This document shows, one piece after another, positions 46,600 to 55,424 of a stretch of 64,000 nucleotides of DNA. Where the stretch lies: positions 124,001 to 188,000 of the forward strand of contig NZ_LGCL01000015.1 of assembly GCF_001306115.1 (NCBI RefSeq), written 5' to 3'. The notes beneath the pieces are model-generated. The model saw only the letters and a program-made list of their open reading frames with translations, was not told where the DNA came from and searched no databases. Made by a program: the position numbers and the translations under genes. Every line of letters starts with the position of its first letter. The first letter of the stretch is position 1. The DNA is from Ornatilinea apprima. GTDB lineage: Bacteria; Chloroflexota; Anaerolineae; Anaerolineales; Anaerolineaceae.

Positions 46600-46637
46600 A
46601 AAAACAAGACCCAACCCCATCTCACAGGAGCTTTGCC

Positions 46638-48662
46638 ATGGAACTGGCGCCAGAAACTCTCCTCCACCAGCGTTACCGCATCCTTCAAAAACTCGGCCAG
46701 GGCGGCATGGGCGCCGTCTACCTTGCCCACGACACCTCCCTCGAGAGCCGCGTAGCCGTGAAAAGCAATCACAGCCCGGCCGACGAGAGTTCCACCCAGT
46801 TTCTGCGCGAAGCGCAGCTGCTCGCCAATCTGCGCCACCCCAACCTGCCGCGCGTGATCGACTACTTCCTGCTCGAAAACAACCAGTACCTGGTGATGGA
46901 CTACATCCCCGGCAAAGACCTGGGCCAGATTCTGCAGGAAGAAGGCCCGCAGCCCGTGGAAAAAGTACTGCGCTGGGCCGAAGCCCTCGGCTCGGCGCTG
47001 GCTTACATGCACCGCCAGCGCCCGCCGGTGATCCACCGCGACATCAAGCCCGCCAATATCAAACTCGACGACCAGGGCGAGCCGATCCTGGTCGATTTTG
47101 GCATCGCCAAGGCATCCGAAGCCGCCCAGGCCACCGAGGCCGGCGCGGCTGGTTTTACCCCCGGCTACGCGCCCCCTGAGCAATACGGCGGCGCGCGCAC
47201 CGGTCCCTACTCCGACCAGTACGCCCTGGCCGCCACCCTCTACGCCCTGCTCAGCGGTCTCACCCCCTCTGACAGCGTGCAGCGCGCCCTGGGACAGGCC
47301 GTTCTCTCACCCCTCAACCTGCTCAACAAACAGGTCCCCGCCCACGTTCAGGCCGCCATCGAGCGCGCCATGTCGGTGCGCCCGCAAGAGCGCTTCGCCA
47401 GCATCGAGGACTTCACCCACGCCCTCACCGACCCTACCTACCAGCCCACCCAGGTAGCGGCCCGCCCGGCCGCTCCTCCTGCCCGGCCCGTTCAGAAGAA
47501 AATCCACCCCGGCGTGTGGATCGCTGGCGCGGTTCTGGCTTTCGCGCTGACCGGCGGCAGCCTGCTGGCCTGGCGGATTCTGGGCAAATCCACCCCGGCC
47601 GCCAGCCTGCCTACCCTCACCGCCCAGCCCCCCACCGAATCCGCCGCGCTGGCCTCGCCGGGCGCGCCCACCCTGCAGGCCGCCGCCCTGCCCGACGTTA
47701 CCCAGGAACCCTCCGCCGTTCCCACCTCCGCCCCCACCGAAACGCCCCAGCCGCGCCCGATTGGCAGCGGCAGAAAGCTGGCCTTCGTCAGCGACCGTTC
47801 CGCGGACCAGACCCTGCAAATCTGGGGCATGGACGTATTTATGGACAACGCCGGAAAGCTCTTTGCCAGCGAGCCCCAGCCCCTCACCAGCGGCGCGTCC
47901 GATAAAACTCTGCCCGCCTGGTCGCCAGACGGCAGCAAACTGCTGTATGTGGCCGCCTCCGAAGACCCTGCCGAAGCCCAGGAGTATGGTCTCGACATAT
48001 GGATGCTTGACCTGAGTCAGCCCGGCGCGCAGCCGGTTAACCTCACCCGCCGCAAGGGCGACGACACCTACCCCGACTGGTCGCCCGACGGGCGCTGGAT
48101 CGCCTTTGCCAACCAGAACCCTTTCACTAGCGTCCTGCAACTGGTCTTGATGAACCCCGACGGCAGCGAGCAGCGCCGCATCTCCGGAGAATATTACGAA
48201 TACGACCCTGCCTGGGCGCCAGATATGAGCACCATGCTCAACATCATTTACGCCTCCAGCAACTATTATCTACACCTGCGCGACTGGCAGGAGCAGCCCT
48301 ACCCTACCCCCATGCCCACCTCCAAACCCTACGACCGCTCCTCATTTTTTGGCCGCCTGGGACAGGTAAGTGACTTTGACTGGTCGCCCGATGGTAATTA
48401 CCTGGCCTACACCCGCCAGGACGGCAGCCGGTCGCGCGTGTATGTGGTCGAATACCGCACCCGCGGGGAAAAGATCAACCTGCTTACCCAAAACACCACC
48501 GCCGACAGGCAGCCCGCCTGGTCCCGCGACTCGCAGTGGATCGCCTTCACCTCCGAACGCGACGGTAACGCCGAAATCTATATTATGACCGCCACCGGAC
48601 TGCTGCAAACCAACCTCACCAACAACCCCGCCGCCGATATGCAGCCCGCCTGGCAGCCGTAA
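46638..48662 (+). CDS. Transmembrane Ser/Thr protein kinase with extracytoplasmic PD40 propeller
   Basis: A 674-aa PknB-like kinase. The kinase domain covers about residues 13-265: glycine loop LGQGGMGAVY, ATP-binding K42 in VAVK, catalytic D135 in HRDIKPAN, metal-binding D153 in DFG, and GFTPGYAPPEQYGG in the activation segment. One membrane helix is at about 294-316 (GVWIAGAVLAFALTGGSLLAW), followed by a Pro/Thr/Ala linker. Outside is a TolB/PD40-type propeller (~370-674) with repeats LPAWSPDGSKLLYVA, YPDWSPDGRWIAFANQ, FDWSPDGNYLAYTRQ and QPAWSRDSQWIAFTSER. The propeller takes the place of the PASTA repeats of classical PknB and is probably the sensor; the ligand is unknown. Confidence 0.95.
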   Translation: MELAPETLLHQRYRILQKLGQGGMGAVYLAHDTSLESRVAVKSNHSPADESSTQFLREAQLLANLRHPNLPRVIDYFLLENNQYLVMDYIPGKDLGQILQEEGPQPVEKVLRWAEALGSALAYMHRQRPPVIHRDIKPANIKLDDQGEPILVDFGIAKASEAAQATEAGAAGFTPGYAPPEQYGGARTGPYSDQYALAATLYALLSGLTPSDSVQRALGQAVLSPLNLLNKQVPAHVQAAIERAMSVRPQERFASIEDFTHALTDPTYQPTQVAARPAAPPARPVQKKIHPGVWIAGAVLAFALTGGSLLAWRILGKSTPAASLPTLTAQPPTESAALASPGAPTLQAAALPDVTQEPSAVPTSAPTETPQPRPIGSGRKLAFVSDRSADQTLQIWGMDVFMDNAGKLFASEPQPLTSGASDKTLPAWSPDGSKLLYVAASEDPAEAQEYGLDIWMLDLSQPGAQPVNLTRRKGDDTYPDWSPDGRWIAFANQNPFTSVLQLVLMNPDGSEQRRISGEYYEYDPAWAPDMSTMLNIIYASSNYYLHLRDWQEQPYPTPMPTSKPYDRSSFFGRLGQVSDFDWSPDGNYLAYTRQDGSRSRVYVVEYRTRGEKINLLTQNTTADRQPAWSRDSQWIAFTSERDGNAEIYIMTATGLLQTNLTNNPAADMQPAWQP

Positions 48663-48696
48663 CCGTCCTCTTGATGCCAGCCGCTTGTAACGAATC

Positions 48697-48724
48697 AAAA
48701 AGACGCCGCGTTTGCGGCGTCTCG
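48697..48724 (-). terminator. Terminator between the kinase and the zinc-finger gene
   Basis: AGACGCCGC (48701-48709) pairs with GCGGCGTCT (48714-48722); the minus strand continues with five T. It sits between convergent genes. Confidence 0.83.
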
Positions 48725-48741
48725 GCTTTATGACTGTTGGA

Positions 48742-49005
48742 CTAATCGCTTACATTGGGGCGGGCTGATTTGTGCCCTTTTACCGGGTGAATGGTTCGCG
48801 GACGGCTCACCGGTTTTCCCGCTTCCGAATTGAGCAGCATGCTCAAACGCGCCATCGCCAGTTGGTCATACTCCCGCCGCCCGCACACATCACACACCCA
48901 TGCCGGAAAGTCTGGCACCATGACCATTTCTTCCCCCAGCCATGTCATGTATGTAATGTATGACAGACTCATCTTCCCCACCTGGCATTCGTTGCAGCCA
49001 AGCAT
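48742..49005 (-). CDS. YgiT-type (MqsA N-terminal-like) zinc-finger protein
   Basis: An 87-aa protein with two CxxC knuckles, CNEC at residues 4-7 and CDVC at 38-41, spaced as in the YgiT/MqsA N-terminal zinc domain, and VVMVPDFPAWVCDVCGRREYD-type sequence between them. In toxin-antitoxin systems this domain is the antitoxin and lies next to an MqsR-like or DUF4258-type toxin gene. No toxin partner is visible on either side here, and no helix-turn-helix follows, so the function is open. It lies 35 nt downstream of deoC and may be co-transcribed with it. Confidence 0.78.
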   Translation of the reverse strand: MLGCNECQVGKMSLSYITYMTWLGEEMVMVPDFPAWVCDVCGRREYDQLAMARLSMLLNSEAGKPVSRPRTIHPVKGHKSARPNVSD

Positions 49006-49040
49006 AGAAGTCTCTTCGGATTGCGGAACGGGATTGCTTT

Positions 49041-49787
49041 TCAGGAGAGGGCCTCTTTCACAATCGTTAATCCGGCGCTGGTGCCCAGGCGGTTCGCGCC
49101 CGCTTTCAACATCGCTTGCGCGTCAGCCAGGCTGCGCACGCCGCCAGCCGCCTTTACGCCCATCGCGGGCCCAACCACCCGGCGCATCAGATCAATATCT
49201 TCCACGGTCGCGCCCGCCTTGCTGAAGCCGGTCGAGGTCTTGACAAAATCAACCCCTGCCGATTGGCTCAGCAGGCACGCCATAATTTTTTCTTCCTTCT
49301 CCAGCAGGCAGTTTTCAAAGATCACTTTGAGCGCCACATTGTGCTGGTGACAGGCCTGGGTAACCGCCAGAATATCTTCATACACCTGCTCATACTCACG
49401 CGCTTTCAGCAGACCAATCGAAAGCACCATATCCACTTCTTGCGCGCCTTCTTCGATCACAATGCGTGTCTCTTCCACTTTGATGCGCGTCAGCGAAGCC
49501 CCCAGCGGAAAACCGATCACCGAGCAGGCCTTTGCCGGGCTGCCCTTCAGCAGCCGCGCCACCTGCGGAATGAAAATGGGGTTCACGCACACCGCCGCGA
49601 AAGAATATTCTCGCGCTTCCAGGCACAGCTTCTCCACTTGTTCCGGGGTTGCTTCCGGTTTGAGGATCGTGTGGTCAATTAAACTTGCCACCTGATCGTT
49701 GCTCACCGGTTTCATTTCGGGCAGTTCTGGAAGTTGAACCAGGTACGCTTTGGCCTGTTCAACCATTTCTTTGATATGAATAGCCAT
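49041..49787 (-). CDS. deoC: Deoxyribose-phosphate aldolase
   Basis: DeoC splits 2-deoxyribose 5-phosphate into glyceraldehyde 3-phosphate and acetaldehyde in deoxynucleoside breakdown. The 248-aa protein has IDHTILKPEATPEQ near residue 37, VIGFPLGA, the Schiff-base Lys K183 in VDFVKTSTGF and the second catalytic Lys K212 in GVKAAGGVRS. All are intact. Length is typical. It lies 71 nt downstream of lepB. No other deo genes are adjacent. Confidence 0.96.
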   Translation of the reverse strand: MAIHIKEMVEQAKAYLVQLPELPEMKPVSNDQVASLIDHTILKPEATPEQVEKLCLEAREYSFAAVCVNPIFIPQVARLLKGSPAKACSVIGFPLGASLTRIKVEETRIVIEEGAQEVDMVLSIGLLKAREYEQVYEDILAVTQACHQHNVALKVIFENCLLEKEEKIMACLLSQSAGVDFVKTSTGFSKAGATVEDIDLMRRVVGPAMGVKAAGGVRSLADAQAMLKAGANRLGTSAGLTIVKEALS

Positions 49788-49858
49788 CGTTCATTCCTTC
49801 TTTGTGTTATCTTACTCGAGATTGAAAAGAATTCCCATAAAAAACGGATTAGAATCGC

Positions 49859-50455
49859 CTAATTGGCCGCATTCACCACCAGCGGATGGTTGAGTGTCTT
49901 GATCTTATCAATTGGCCAGTAGACAAAGATGGCCTTGCCCAGCATAAGATCCTCTGGCACAAACCCCCAGCGGTGCGAGTCGGAAGACTGGTTGCGGTTG
50001 TCACCCAGCACAAAGTACATTTCTTCCGGCACTTCCCACTCCCCAGTATAAGTGGGCGCGTCCGCGATATAGTCTTCCACCAGTTCCTGGCCGTTGACAA
50101 ACACCTGGCCATTTTCCACCACCACGGTATCACCTGGCACGCCGATCACCCGTTTAATATAATCCTCAGCCGGATTCAGCGGGTAGTGGAATACCACAAT
50201 ATCACCACGCTGCACTTCTCCAAACCGGTAGGCCGTCTTGTTCACCAGCAGCAGTTGGCCTGGTTCCAGCGTCGGGCGCATACTGATCTTATCCACCCGC
50301 ACCCGCGCCATGAAGCTGTCAATTAAGAAATATAAAACCAGGGCCAGTACAATTGTTTGCAGCGCTTCAATGATCACCCGCGCCGTATTCGATTTTGTCC
50401 CCGGCAACTTCTCAGCGGCGCTGTCTGTCTCCTGGTTGGGGTTGATTTCAGTCAA
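49859..50455 (-). CDS. lepB: Signal peptidase I
   Basis: A 198-aa type I leader peptidase, which removes signal peptides at the outer face of the membrane. One N-terminal membrane helix (IVLALVLYFLIDSFM, ~34-50) precedes the catalytic Ser S58 in DKISMRPTLEPG and the general-base Lys K101 in YIKRVIGVPGD. Box D/E is VLGDNRNQSSDSHRWGFVPED. The N-terminal 20 residues are hydrophilic. It has its own promoter in the 247-nt gap after der. It will process the many secreted non-lipoprotein products of this genome. Confidence 0.96.
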   Translation of the reverse strand: MTEINPNQETDSAAEKLPGTKSNTARVIIEALQTIVLALVLYFLIDSFMARVRVDKISMRPTLEPGQLLLVNKTAYRFGEVQRGDIVVFHYPLNPAEDYIKRVIGVPGDTVVVENGQVFVNGQELVEDYIADAPTYTGEWEVPEEMYFVLGDNRNQSSDSHRWGFVPEDLMLGKAIFVYWPIDKIKTLNHPLVVNAAN

Positions 50456-50500
50456 AAGATTTCCTCCACTCTACCCATAAAAACCACCACTCTTTACCCA

Positions 50501-50529
50501 ATTATAAAACCCATTAAATGACGGGGCAA
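50501..50529 (-). promoter_or_regulatory. lepB promoter
   Basis: On the minus strand: TTGCCC (50529-50524), 17-nt spacer, TATAAT (50506-50501). The remainder of the der-lepB gap (to 50702) shows no gene. Confidence 0.68.
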
Positions 50530-50702
50530 GAGAAACAGATCAATGCTTACCAGACTGTAAAGCCCGCCCCCACCGAAGCCGCTCCGGTTGCCATGCCATA
50601 CCCTGAGTTCAGCCTTCGTCTTAAAAAACCGCTCCCCCGAAATCCATATCCCTGATTCCTGGAGGAGCCGGAAACGAAACTTCAATAACCAAACCGCCGG
50701 GC

Positions 50703-52073
50703 TTACTTCTCCCGCCGGGACTTAAACACCAGTCGGATGGGCGTCCCCAGGTAAGTGTAATTCTCGCGGATACGGTTCTCCAAAAACCTACGGTAAGAGA
50801 AATGCGCCAGCTTGGGGTCGTTGCAGTACAGCATAAACGTGGGAGGATCGCTGCGCACCTGCGTGCCGTAATAAATCTTCAGCGTCTGGCCCGACTTGGT
50901 AGTGGGCTGATGGCGCGCCTGCGCGTCTTGAATCACTTTGTTCAACTGCGACGTGCTCAACCGCACCAGCCGCTCTTCCTGCACGCGCAGGGCTGTGGGC
51001 AGCACCTGATCCACTCGCTTGCCCGTCTTGGCCGAGATGAACAAAATCGGCACATAATCCATGAAGTTTAATTCCTGGCGAATCTTCTGCGTGTAGAGAT
51101 TCATGGTCTCGTTGTCTTTTTCCACCGCGTCCCATTTGTTAACAATCACCACCGTGCTCTTCCACGCCTCTAATATAAACCCGGCGATGTGTGTGTCTTG
51201 CGCCGTGATGCCCGTGGTCGCGTCAATCACCAGCAGCGCCACATCCGCGCGTTCAATGGCGCGTATGGCACGCAGCACGCTGTATTTCTCCACGCCCGGC
51301 TCCACCTTGCCGCGCCGGCGGATGCCCGCCGTGTCAATCAGCGTAACCGGAATATCGTTGTACATCATGAAGGTGTCCACCGCGTCGCGTGTGGTGCCGG
51401 CGATCGGGCTCACAATCGCCCGCTCTTCGCCCATCAAGCAGTTCAATAAGCTGGACTTGCCCGCGTTGGGCTTGCCTACAATTGCGATCTTAACTGAAGG
51501 CTCGCCCTCTTCCTCAGGCTCCTGCGGGAAATTCGCCACCAGTTCATCCAGTAAATCGCCTGTGCCGGTTCCGTGCACCGCAGAAATGGCGTATGGGTCG
51601 CCCATTCCCAGCTCGTAGAATTGGGAAGCCATGTTCCGCAATGCGTTGTTATCTGCCTTGTTGACCACCAGCAGCACCGGTGGATTAAGCCGCCCATCTT
51701 CTTCTTTTTTCTGGTTTCGGCGCAAAATCTGCGCCACTTCCAAATCGGCCGGAGTTACCCCTGCTTCCGCATCTACCAGGAAAAGCACCACGTCTGCCAG
51801 CTCCAGCGCCGCTTTGGCCTGCACCCGGATTTGCTCAATATAATCCGCCGAACCAATCGAAAGCGGATCTTTACCGCCTGTGGTGGGGTCAATTCCACCT
51901 GTGTCCATCACATCAAACACATGCCCGGTCCACTCACCCTCCGCCAACAGGCGGTCGCGGGTGGTGCCAGGGACGTCATCCACAATCGCAAGGCGTTCAC
52001 CCGCCAGGCGGTTGAAGAGTGTGCTTTTGCCAACATTAGGCCTTCCGACCAAAACAACAACTGGTTTTCTCAT
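50703..52073 (-). CDS. der: Ribosome-assembly GTPase Der
   Basis: Der (EngA) is a double GTPase needed for 50S subunit assembly. In the 456-aa protein the first G domain has GRPNVGKSTLFNRL and DVPGTTRDR, the second GKPNAGKSSLLNCL with DTAGIRRRGKVE and NKWD, and a C-terminal KH-like domain (~345-456) ends in RLVFKSRREK. All nucleotide-binding motifs are intact. It follows ybbR by 25 nt and probably shares the coaE-cdaA-ybbR transcript; lepB downstream has a separate promoter. Confidence 0.97.
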   Translation of the reverse strand: MRKPVVVLVGRPNVGKSTLFNRLAGERLAIVDDVPGTTRDRLLAEGEWTGHVFDVMDTGGIDPTTGGKDPLSIGSADYIEQIRVQAKAALELADVVLFLVDAEAGVTPADLEVAQILRRNQKKEEDGRLNPPVLLVVNKADNNALRNMASQFYELGMGDPYAISAVHGTGTGDLLDELVANFPQEPEEEGEPSVKIAIVGKPNAGKSSLLNCLMGEERAIVSPIAGTTRDAVDTFMMYNDIPVTLIDTAGIRRRGKVEPGVEKYSVLRAIRAIERADVALLVIDATTGITAQDTHIAGFILEAWKSTVVIVNKWDAVEKDNETMNLYTQKIRQELNFMDYVPILFISAKTGKRVDQVLPTALRVQEERLVRLSTSQLNKVIQDAQARHQPTTKSGQTLKIYYGTQVRSDPPTFMLYCNDPKLAHFSYRRFLENRIRENYTYLGTPIRLVFKSRREK

Positions 52074-52098
52074 CTTCTCAATTTACCTTTAACGCCCG

Positions 52099-53334
52099 TT
52101 AAGGCGACTTTCTTCTTACAATCACTTCAATCGAACCGGGCAATATCGACTCGATTCGCACATCGGGTTGGTTCACCTGCACCGTCGGCACGCGCTGGTA
52201 GGTACCCATTGGTTCACCCGTCAGGTCTACTATCACCCGCACCTCACTGCTGATCAATTGATCCAGCACTGGCAGCGGACCAGAAAGGATTACATCCACC
52301 GTCTCAGGCGAGATGGTGGCCTCGAACGCGTCCGATAGGCCAATCACTTCCACCTTTTTATCGGTCAGCGTCAGGCTGCCTTCAATCGCCGCAATGCCGA
52401 CCTGCACCGCCACGGTCTGCTCGCCCACCACCGAAACGCCCGGCGGCAAGTCCAGCGGCAGGCGCAAATCCAGGTCATCCTTGGCACCGTTCAGATCCAG
52501 CGCTTTAGTCTCCACATACCCCGGGATCTCATCCACCAGTTTTGGGTCGGAGGAGTAAATCGTAACCGTGGGCGGGAAGACAGAAATGTTGGTTACCCGG
52601 TATCCGCCAGCCACCTGTCCGACCGGTACCACCTTCACCACCACGTTGCGATATCCGCCACGCTGGGTAACCTTGACGTTCACAGTCACCGCTTCCGGCG
52701 ACAGGCTTACCCCGGTGATTTGCTCACCATCAGCGTTATATGTGCTGATCGGAATTGAGCGGGAAATATCCCGGTCGGCCTGGTTATAGTCCAATACAGC
52801 CCGAGCCTCACTCACCTGCTCCACCAACGACTCAGGCCCGCTGACAATTACCGCTTTCGGAGTGAAATCCGGCGACTCAGCCTGGAATCCAACCGCGAGG
52901 TCCCCCCGTTCCACCAGGCTGATTGGCAGCTCGCGGCTCGAGAGATTCTCCAGCGTCACCGTCAACAAACACGGCGTGCAAGAGACAATCTCAACCGGTC
53001 GCAGCCCCACCTGCACTTGAATCTCTGAATTATACGTGCCCGCGTCCAAACCCGAAAGGTCTAAAACCGCCCGCACGGGAATTTGCTCATTCAACAATCG
53101 GTTCCAGATCGAATTTGGCGCGCGCAGGGTAATGCTTACTGTGCTGGGGGTCGTGCTGGTCAGCACCAATCCCGGGTCCTGCCCAATCACCTCCACATTT
53201 ATGGCGCGCGGGTACACGCGTTGTTCGGTAGGGTCTTGCGTGGTCACCGCCGAAATCCAGGCGGCCACCGCCAGAATCAACGCCAGCAAAAAGGTGGGGA
53301 TATTCTTGCCCAATTGGCGTAAATGATCGATCAT
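52099..53334 (-). CDS. cdaR: YbbR-domain protein (CdaR), regulator of diadenylate cyclase
   Basis: A 411-aa membrane-anchored protein. One N-terminal helix (TFLLALILAVAAWISAVT, ~14-32) is followed by four YbbR-like repeats outside the cell, each with segments such as VEVIGQDPGLVL, RAVLDLSGLDAGTYNSEIQV, VIVSGPESLVEQVSEARAVLDY and RVIVDLTGEPMGTYQRVPTV. CdaR binds CdaA at the membrane and modulates cyclic di-AMP synthesis. Its ATG overlaps the cdaA stop by 4 nt (ATGA), as expected for this conserved pair. Confidence 0.94.
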   Translation of the reverse strand: MIDHLRQLGKNIPTFLLALILAVAAWISAVTTQDPTEQRVYPRAINVEVIGQDPGLVLTSTTPSTVSITLRAPNSIWNRLLNEQIPVRAVLDLSGLDAGTYNSEIQVQVGLRPVEIVSCTPCLLTVTLENLSSRELPISLVERGDLAVGFQAESPDFTPKAVIVSGPESLVEQVSEARAVLDYNQADRDISRSIPISTYNADGEQITGVSLSPEAVTVNVKVTQRGGYRNVVVKVVPVGQVAGGYRVTNISVFPPTVTIYSSDPKLVDEIPGYVETKALDLNGAKDDLDLRLPLDLPPGVSVVGEQTVAVQVGIAAIEGSLTLTDKKVEVIGLSDAFEATISPETVDVILSGPLPVLDQLISSEVRVIVDLTGEPMGTYQRVPTVQVNQPDVRIESILPGSIEVIVRRKSP

Positions 53335-54224
53335 CTTCGATCCTCCGGTTTGCCGCGCGGAAGGATGCGCCCCACAAGCTGCGAAATGCTCTTAAAAAAT
53401 GGGATATTCTCCGGCTCGGTCGGCCGGTAAAACGCCAGCAAAATATTTTCCAATCGCTCGCTGTCCAGCCGGCGAATCATCCGCCCGCCGTGCGTGATCG
53501 AAATCGAACCCGTTTCCTCAGAGACCACCACCGCAATCGCGTCGCTGGCCTCCGAAATCCCCAGCGCCGCCCGATGCCGCAAGCCCATTTGCCGGTCCGG
53601 TGAACGCGTCAGCGTGCCGCTGGCCGAAAGCGGCATCACCGAAGACGCCGCGATGATCTTGTCGCCCTTCACAATCACCGCGCCATCGTGCAGGGGTGTG
53701 TTGGGATAAAAAATTTGCAGCAGCAGTTCAGTAGAAACATCCGCGTTCAGGCGCACGCCAGTGCGCAGGTACTCTTCCAGGCTGTCTCGCCGGCTTAACA
53801 CAATCAATGCTCCGTGCTGGCGCGCCGAAAGCCGCGCGCAGGCCGTAACAATTTTGCGAATCGATTCTTGAATCTGCTGCACCTGAGACTTGGACTGCCC
53901 CCAAAATAGCGATCCGCTCCCTGCCCGGCCCAGCTTTTCCAAAGCGCGCCGGATCTCAGGCGCGAAAATCACCGGAATGGCCAGCACCAGGGTCGGCAGG
54001 GTGGTTCTCACCAGCCACGAAAACGCCGGCAGGCTCACCAGCGAAGTGAACAGGCTCAACACAATGATCAGGAAAACCACCCCGCGCAGCAGCACCTGTG
54101 CCTGGGTGTCTCTCACCACCCACAACACAGCAAAAAAGATCAACGTCACCAGGAAAATGTCCAGTGCGCTCTGCCAGCTCAAACGCTGAAAAAGAAAGGA
54201 CAATTCACTCAGCAGGGTGGGCAC
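53331..54224 (-). CDS. cdaA: Diadenylate cyclase CdaA
   Basis: CdaA makes the second messenger cyclic di-AMP from two ATP. The 297-aa protein has three N-terminal membrane helices (~15-85) and a DAC domain (~100-260) with HDGAVIVKGDKI (DGA motif) and MGLRHRAALGISE (RHR motif), both catalytic. The start is GTG 54224, with GGAG five nt before it. In many bacteria the third gene of this cluster is glmM; here der follows instead. The product likely controls potassium or osmotic balance, but no c-di-AMP target is visible in the window. Confidence 0.96.
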   Translation of the reverse strand: MPTLLSELSFLFQRLSWQSALDIFLVTLIFFAVLWVVRDTQAQVLLRGVVFLIIVLSLFTSLVSLPAFSWLVRTTLPTLVLAIPVIFAPEIRRALEKLGRAGSGSLFWGQSKSQVQQIQESIRKIVTACARLSARQHGALIVLSRRDSLEEYLRTGVRLNADVSTELLLQIFYPNTPLHDGAVIVKGDKIIAASSVMPLSASGTLTRSPDRQMGLRHRAALGISEASDAIAVVVSEETGSISITHGGRMIRRLDSERLENILLAFYRPTEPENIPFFKSISQLVGRILPRGKPEDRR

Positions 54225-54281
54225 ATTTACTCCAATTCTTCACGGTCATCCACTTGACAGTAAGCAGCCGGTGCGCGCGGT

Positions 54282-55424
54282 CTAAATCGGCCGCATAACA
54301 CGGTCCTGGCGCAGTTGTTTGAAATACAGCACCGAATCAGGCTGCGCCGATTCCAGCGCTGCCTCTTGCCACGCCGAAACTGAAATTTCTGGCGGGTTCA
54401 CCGGTTTGTAACCGATTTTTTTCCACATCAATTCCAGCCCCGCCAGCCGCTTGGGCACAAACACCAGGCTGGCTTCACTTTGCAAATCGCGCGAGGCTTT
54501 TTCCATCTCTTCCACCAGCGCCGGCAGGCATTGGTCGGCCTCCACCAGCGGATCCATGAGAATATCCACCGTGCGCGACACCAGATTTTCCACCTGCCAG
54601 GCGATCAGCCCGCGCAGCCGCGAATCGACCTTCAGCAATAAAAAGGCCTTTTCGCCAAAGGCGGCCATCACATCCTCACGCGAATACTTGCGCGCCGCCG
54701 GGCGCAGCCGGTTGTACAGGTCAGCGATCTCAGCAGAATTTCCTGGCTTTCCGCGTAGAATCTGGAAAGTGAACTGTTTCTCTTTACGTTCCGACACCAG
54801 CGCTTCGGGTTCTTTTTCCGTCTGCGGAACAATCTTCTGCCATTCCGCCACCACGCGCTGCCAGGTCTGTTCAAAGGTGCCTGTGTTTTCAATCACCACC
54901 ATGGCCGCGCTGGTCTTTAAGTGCGCGGGGGGCTGGGCGTCTACCCGCTGGCGCGCGTCAGATTCACTCATCTTGCGGTTTTTCACCAGCCGTTGAATTT
55001 GCGTCTCACGCGGCGCCGCCGTCACCCAGATCGAGTCGCACATCGCGTGAATGTTTGTTTCCAGCAACTTAATCGCCTCAATCACAATCACACGCTGCCG
55101 CGAGCGGCTGATAATGATATCCACCGCTGAAAGTACCAGGGGATGCACAATCTCTTCCAACGCCTTCATCGCCTCCGCGTCCGCGAAAACGATCTTTCCC
55201 AGGCGCGCGCGGTTAATTTCCCCATCATCATTCAAAATCCAGCGTCCGAACATCTTCACCACCGGCTGGTAACCAGGGGCGTTTTTGGCAATCGCCCGGT
55301 GAGCCAGCGCGTCAGCGTCAATTCCATACGCGCCCAGGTGCTCCAGCATGCGCCGCACCACGCTCTTGCCGGTCCCGATATTGCCCGTAAGGCCAATTAC
55401 GTATTTCTCAGGCCATTTACCCAA
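54282..55424 (-). CDS. coaE: Dephospho-CoA kinase fused to a C-terminal acetyltransferase-like domain
   Basis: CoaE phosphorylates dephospho-CoA, the last step of coenzyme A synthesis. Residues 1-~200 are a normal CoaE: P loop GLTGNIGTGKS (11-21), YGIDADALAHRAI, HPLVLSAVDIII, and VTAAPRETQIQRLVKNR. The remaining ~180 residues are not part of CoaE: FTFQILRGKPGNSAEIADLYNRLRP, FLLLKVDSRLRGLIAWQVENLV and SLVFVPKRLAGLELMWKKIGYKPV have the rhythm of a GNAT acyltransferase fold. Bifunctional protein or CoA-level sensing are both possible. The start is TTG 55424, after GAGG. It heads the housekeeping run to der. Confidence 0.9.
   Translation of the reverse strand: MGKWPEKYVIGLTGNIGTGKSVVRRMLEHLGAYGIDADALAHRAIAKNAPGYQPVVKMFGRWILNDDGEINRARLGKIVFADAEAMKALEEIVHPLVLSAVDIIISRSRQRVIVIEAIKLLETNIHAMCDSIWVTAAPRETQIQRLVKNRKMSESDARQRVDAQPPAHLKTSAAMVVIENTGTFEQTWQRVVAEWQKIVPQTEKEPEALVSERKEKQFTFQILRGKPGNSAEIADLYNRLRPAARKYSREDVMAAFGEKAFLLLKVDSRLRGLIAWQVENLVSRTVDILMDPLVEADQCLPALVEEMEKASRDLQSEASLVFVPKRLAGLELMWKKIGYKPVNPPEISVSAWQEAALESAQPDSVLYFKQLRQDRVMRPI

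Noticed and set aside
47307..48140. 277-aa minus-strand ORF opposite the kinase
   Set aside because: Glycine-rich low-complexity shadow of the Pro/Ala linker and propeller coding sequence.
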